From Nonomuraea jiangxiensis (GTDB taxonomy: Bacteria; Actinomycetota; Actinomycetes; Streptosporangiales; Streptosporangiaceae), in contig NZ_FNDJ01000017.1 of the NCBI RefSeq assembly GCF_900099965.1, positions 1-64,000 of the forward strand: a DNA stretch of 64,000 nt, written 5' to 3'. Positions 62,137 to 64,000 of this stretch are shown here, piece after piece (the first letter of the stretch is position 1; the number at the start of each line of letters is the position of its first letter). The position numbers and the translations under genes are program-made. The notes beneath the pieces are model-generated. The model made no database searches. It was not told the origin of the DNA and saw only the letters and a program-made list of their open reading frames with translations.

Positions 62137-64000
62137 CCACCTACCGAAGCGAGCCCTACGTCGGACTGCGTTCCTATTCCAGGGAGGACCACGAGCGTTT
62201 CTTCGGCCGCGGCACGAAGGCCTACGAGATCGCGGTGATGTGGCACGCGCACCGGCTCACGACGCTCTACGGCCCCTCGGGCGTGGGCAAGACGTCGGTC
62301 CTGGAGGCGGGGGTGCTGCCGCGGCTGGCCGAGCAGCGGGTCGACGTGCTGCCGATCGGGCGGCTGTCGCACGGCTCGGCGTTCCCGCTGGCGGCCCTGC
62401 CGGAGCGCAATCCCTTCACCGTCGCGCTGCTGTCGTCGTGGGCTCCCGGCGAGTCGCTCACGCGGCTGGCGGGCCTGACCGTCAAGCAGTTCCTGCGCCG
62501 CCGCGGTCCCCGTACGGACAAGTACGGCGACCCCGTCCCGGTCCTCGTCGCCATCGACCAGGCGGAGGAGCTGTTCTTCGACTTCCCGCACCGGCAGGCC
62601 TTCCGCGACCCCTTCATCTCCCAGCTCGCCGAGGCCCTCGACGACAACGAGGACCTGCGGTTGCTGCTGTCCATCCGGGAGGACTACTTCGCCCGGTTCC
62701 TGGCCCACGAGGAGCAGCTCCGCGGCGGCGGGTCGGCCGCGGCGGTCGCGCTGGCCCCGCTCCGCGAGGACGAGGCGCTGGCGGCGGTCAGGGATCCGCT
62801 GGCCCGTACCGGCCGCTCCTACGGGCCGCAGGCCGCCGAGACCCTGGTCAGGGAGCTGCGCACGGTCCGGCTCCACGGGGTGAGCGGGCCCACCTCGTAC
62901 ACGGTGGACACGGTGGAACCGGTCCAGCTCCAGATCGTCTGCTCCTCGCTGTGGCAGTCGTGCCCGCCGGAGATCGCGGTCATCACCCCCGAATACGTCG
63001 AACAGCACGCCGACGTGGACCGCTCGCTGGGCGACTTCCTCAGCCGCGCGCTGGAGGAGATCGCACACGAGCACGACGTGCCGCCCGACCAGCTCAGCAC
63101 CTGGTTACGCGAGACGTTCATCACCGAGCTCGGCACCCGGGGCACCGCCTACGAGGGCGAGACCCAGACCGCCGGCATGCCGAACAGTGTGGTGAAGGCC
63201 CTGGTCGACCGCCACATCCTCAAGGTCGAGGTGCGCGCGGGCTCGCGCTGGTGCGAGCTGCAGCACGACCGGCTGCTGCAGCCGGTGCAGCGGGCCCAGG
63301 GCGGCGCAGCGGGGCCCAAGCCGGGCGCGGGACAGGCGCCCGCCAGCGCCGAGGAGTTCCTGCGGGTGGCCGAGCAGGTGCTCGCCGACGGCGACCTGCG
63401 GCTGGCCGAGACGCACGCCCAGCGGGCCAGGCGCCTGTGCGGGGAGGACGAGCAGCGTACGCTCGCCGAGATCGAGTCCTTTCTGGGCAACCTCGCCTAC
63501 GAGCGGGGCGACTGGCCGACCGCCGAGGCCTGCTACAAGCGGGGCAGCCAGGTGTACGAGCGGCTGCGCGAAACCGGGGCGGTGGCCCGGTCGCTGGCGG
63601 CCGCCGGCCGGGTGATCCTGCACCAGGGACGGGCCGACGAGGCGGTCGCCGAGCTGCAGTCGGCCGTGCAGCGCGTGCCGCACGACCTGAACGTGCAGGT
63701 CGAGCTGGCCGTGACGGTGTGGCACGCGGGCAGTCCGCCGGCTGCCCTGTCCATCCTCCATGGCGTGCTCTCGGTGGACGGGGACACGCCCCTCGCCCTG
63801 CAGGCCCGCGGTGAGATCCTGGCCGACCTGGGCAAGCCCGAGCAGGCGCTGCGCGACCTGGACCGGGTACGCGATCCGGAGGAGCCGGCCACCATCGCGG
63901 CCCGGGCCCTCGCTCTGGCCGAGCTCGACCGGGCGGCGGAGGCGATCGCGGAGCTCGACGCGGCGCTGACGGCCGGGCGTGACCAGGGGCTGGTGGCCTA
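62133..64000 (+). CDS. nSTAND1 ATPase with C-terminal TPRs (3' end outside window)
   Basis: GTG 62133 overlaps the SIR2-like stop. The visible 622 residues begin TYRSEPYVGLRSYSREDHERFFGRGTKAYEIAVMW, the standard nSTAND1 lead. Walker A GPSGVGKT is at 47-54, Walker B is VPVLVAIDQAEELFFDF, and LLLSIREDYFARF is the sensor arginine strand. A winged-helix-like part ends CELQHDRLLQPVQRAQ. From about residue 405 TPR-like repeats follow (AEEFLRVAEQVLADGDLRLAETHAQRARRL, YERGDWPTAEACYKRG, LHQGRADEAVAELQSAV) and the frame is open at the right edge. As a sensor-oligomeriser coupled to a SIR2-like protein, it resembles two-gene NADase defence modules. Confidence 0.88.
   Translation, partial: MTTYRSEPYVGLRSYSREDHERFFGRGTKAYEIAVMWHAHRLTTLYGPSGVGKTSVLEAGVLPRLAEQRVDVLPIGRLSHGSAFPLAALPERNPFTVALLSSWAPGESLTRLAGLTVKQFLRRRGPRTDKYGDPVPVLVAIDQAEELFFDFPHRQAFRDPFISQLAEALDDNEDLRLLLSIREDYFARFLAHEEQLRGGGSAAAVALAPLREDEALAAVRDPLARTGRSYGPQAAETLVRELRTVRLHGVSGPTSYTVDTVEPVQLQIVCSSLWQSCPPEIAVITPEYVEQHADVDRSLGDFLSRALEEIAHEHDVPPDQLSTWLRETFITELGTRGTAYEGETQTAGMPNSVVKALVDRHILKVEVRAGSRWCELQHDRLLQPVQRAQGGAAGPKPGAGQAPASAEEFLRVAEQVLADGDLRLAETHAQRARRLCGEDEQRTLAEIESFLGNLAYERGDWPTAEACYKRGSQVYERLRETGAVARSLAAAGRVILHQGRADEAVAELQSAVQRVPHDLNVQVELAVTVWHAGSPPAALSILHGVLSVDGDTPLALQARGEILADLGKPEQALRDLDRVRDPEEPATIAARALALAELDRAAEAIAELDAALTAGRDQGLVA

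Overview
The window is very GC-rich DNA with GTG/TTG starts, ATGA-type translational overlaps, a short-chain Z-isoprenyl diphosphate synthase, a mycothiol-linked DsbA-type reductase, an actinobacterial cytochrome b subunit, a CsoR copper operon and an FxSxx-COOH peptide locus. Together these point to a filamentous actinomycete, most likely Streptosporangiaceae-like (Nonomuraea/Streptosporangium type). The genus is an inference. No rRNA, tRNA or CRISPR array was recognised.

Layout. 1-4.0 kb, minus strand: pentapeptide-repeat protein (runs off the left edge), GNAT acetyltransferase, Z-isoprenyl diphosphate synthase, Rsm22-like methyltransferase. 4.4-10 kb: a GNAT protein, a chloroperoxidase-type hydrolase, an orphan lower-GC gene and a large LuxR/LAL regulator. 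10-15 kb: a three-subunit molybdenum hydroxylase operon (2Fe-2S, FAD, Mo-pterin) followed by a membrane protein. 15-21 kb: a secreted GH71 glucanase, a glutamine synthetase-like ligase and an orphan cytochrome b. 20.7-22.8 kb: a degenerate tyrosine recombinase and two gene relics. 22.9-29.4 kb: a membrane Ser/Thr kinase, a small membrane protein, a mycothiol-type reductase, UDP-glucose dehydrogenase, a YCII/ECF42 sigma-factor pair and a hydrolase. 29.5-33.5 kb: a membrane Mrr-type nuclease, an SRPBCC/ArsR pair and a hydrolase/unknown pair. 33.5-35.9 kb: four genes preceded by sigma-B-like promoters. 36-43.4 kb: regulators (TetR, LysR, TetR, HTH), SDRs, a DUF3887-type hydrolase and several pseudogenes. 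43.5-48.7 kb: an ABC exporter plus phosphoesterase operon. 48.9-52.6 kb: a CsoR-CopZ-CopA copper operon with a clear operator.

52.8-64 kb (open to the right) is the most interesting part. It is an FxSxx-COOH-type peptide locus: radical SAM/SPASM maturase FxsB, an HExxH putative peptide hydroxylase, the TPR-STAND protein FxsT and a small FxsA-like precursor with an unusual C-terminus. It is mixed with two paralogous SIR2-like domains and an nSTAND1-TPR ATPase. One SIR2 copy is fused to HTH-NB-ARC and has lost the expected catalytic Asn and His. The other is free-standing, intact at those positions, and overlaps the nSTAND gene. Small peptide, maturases, nucleotide-dependent sensors and a possible NADase together suggest a conflict or defence system in which SIR2-like proteins may stand in for the TIR-like FxsC often found in such loci.
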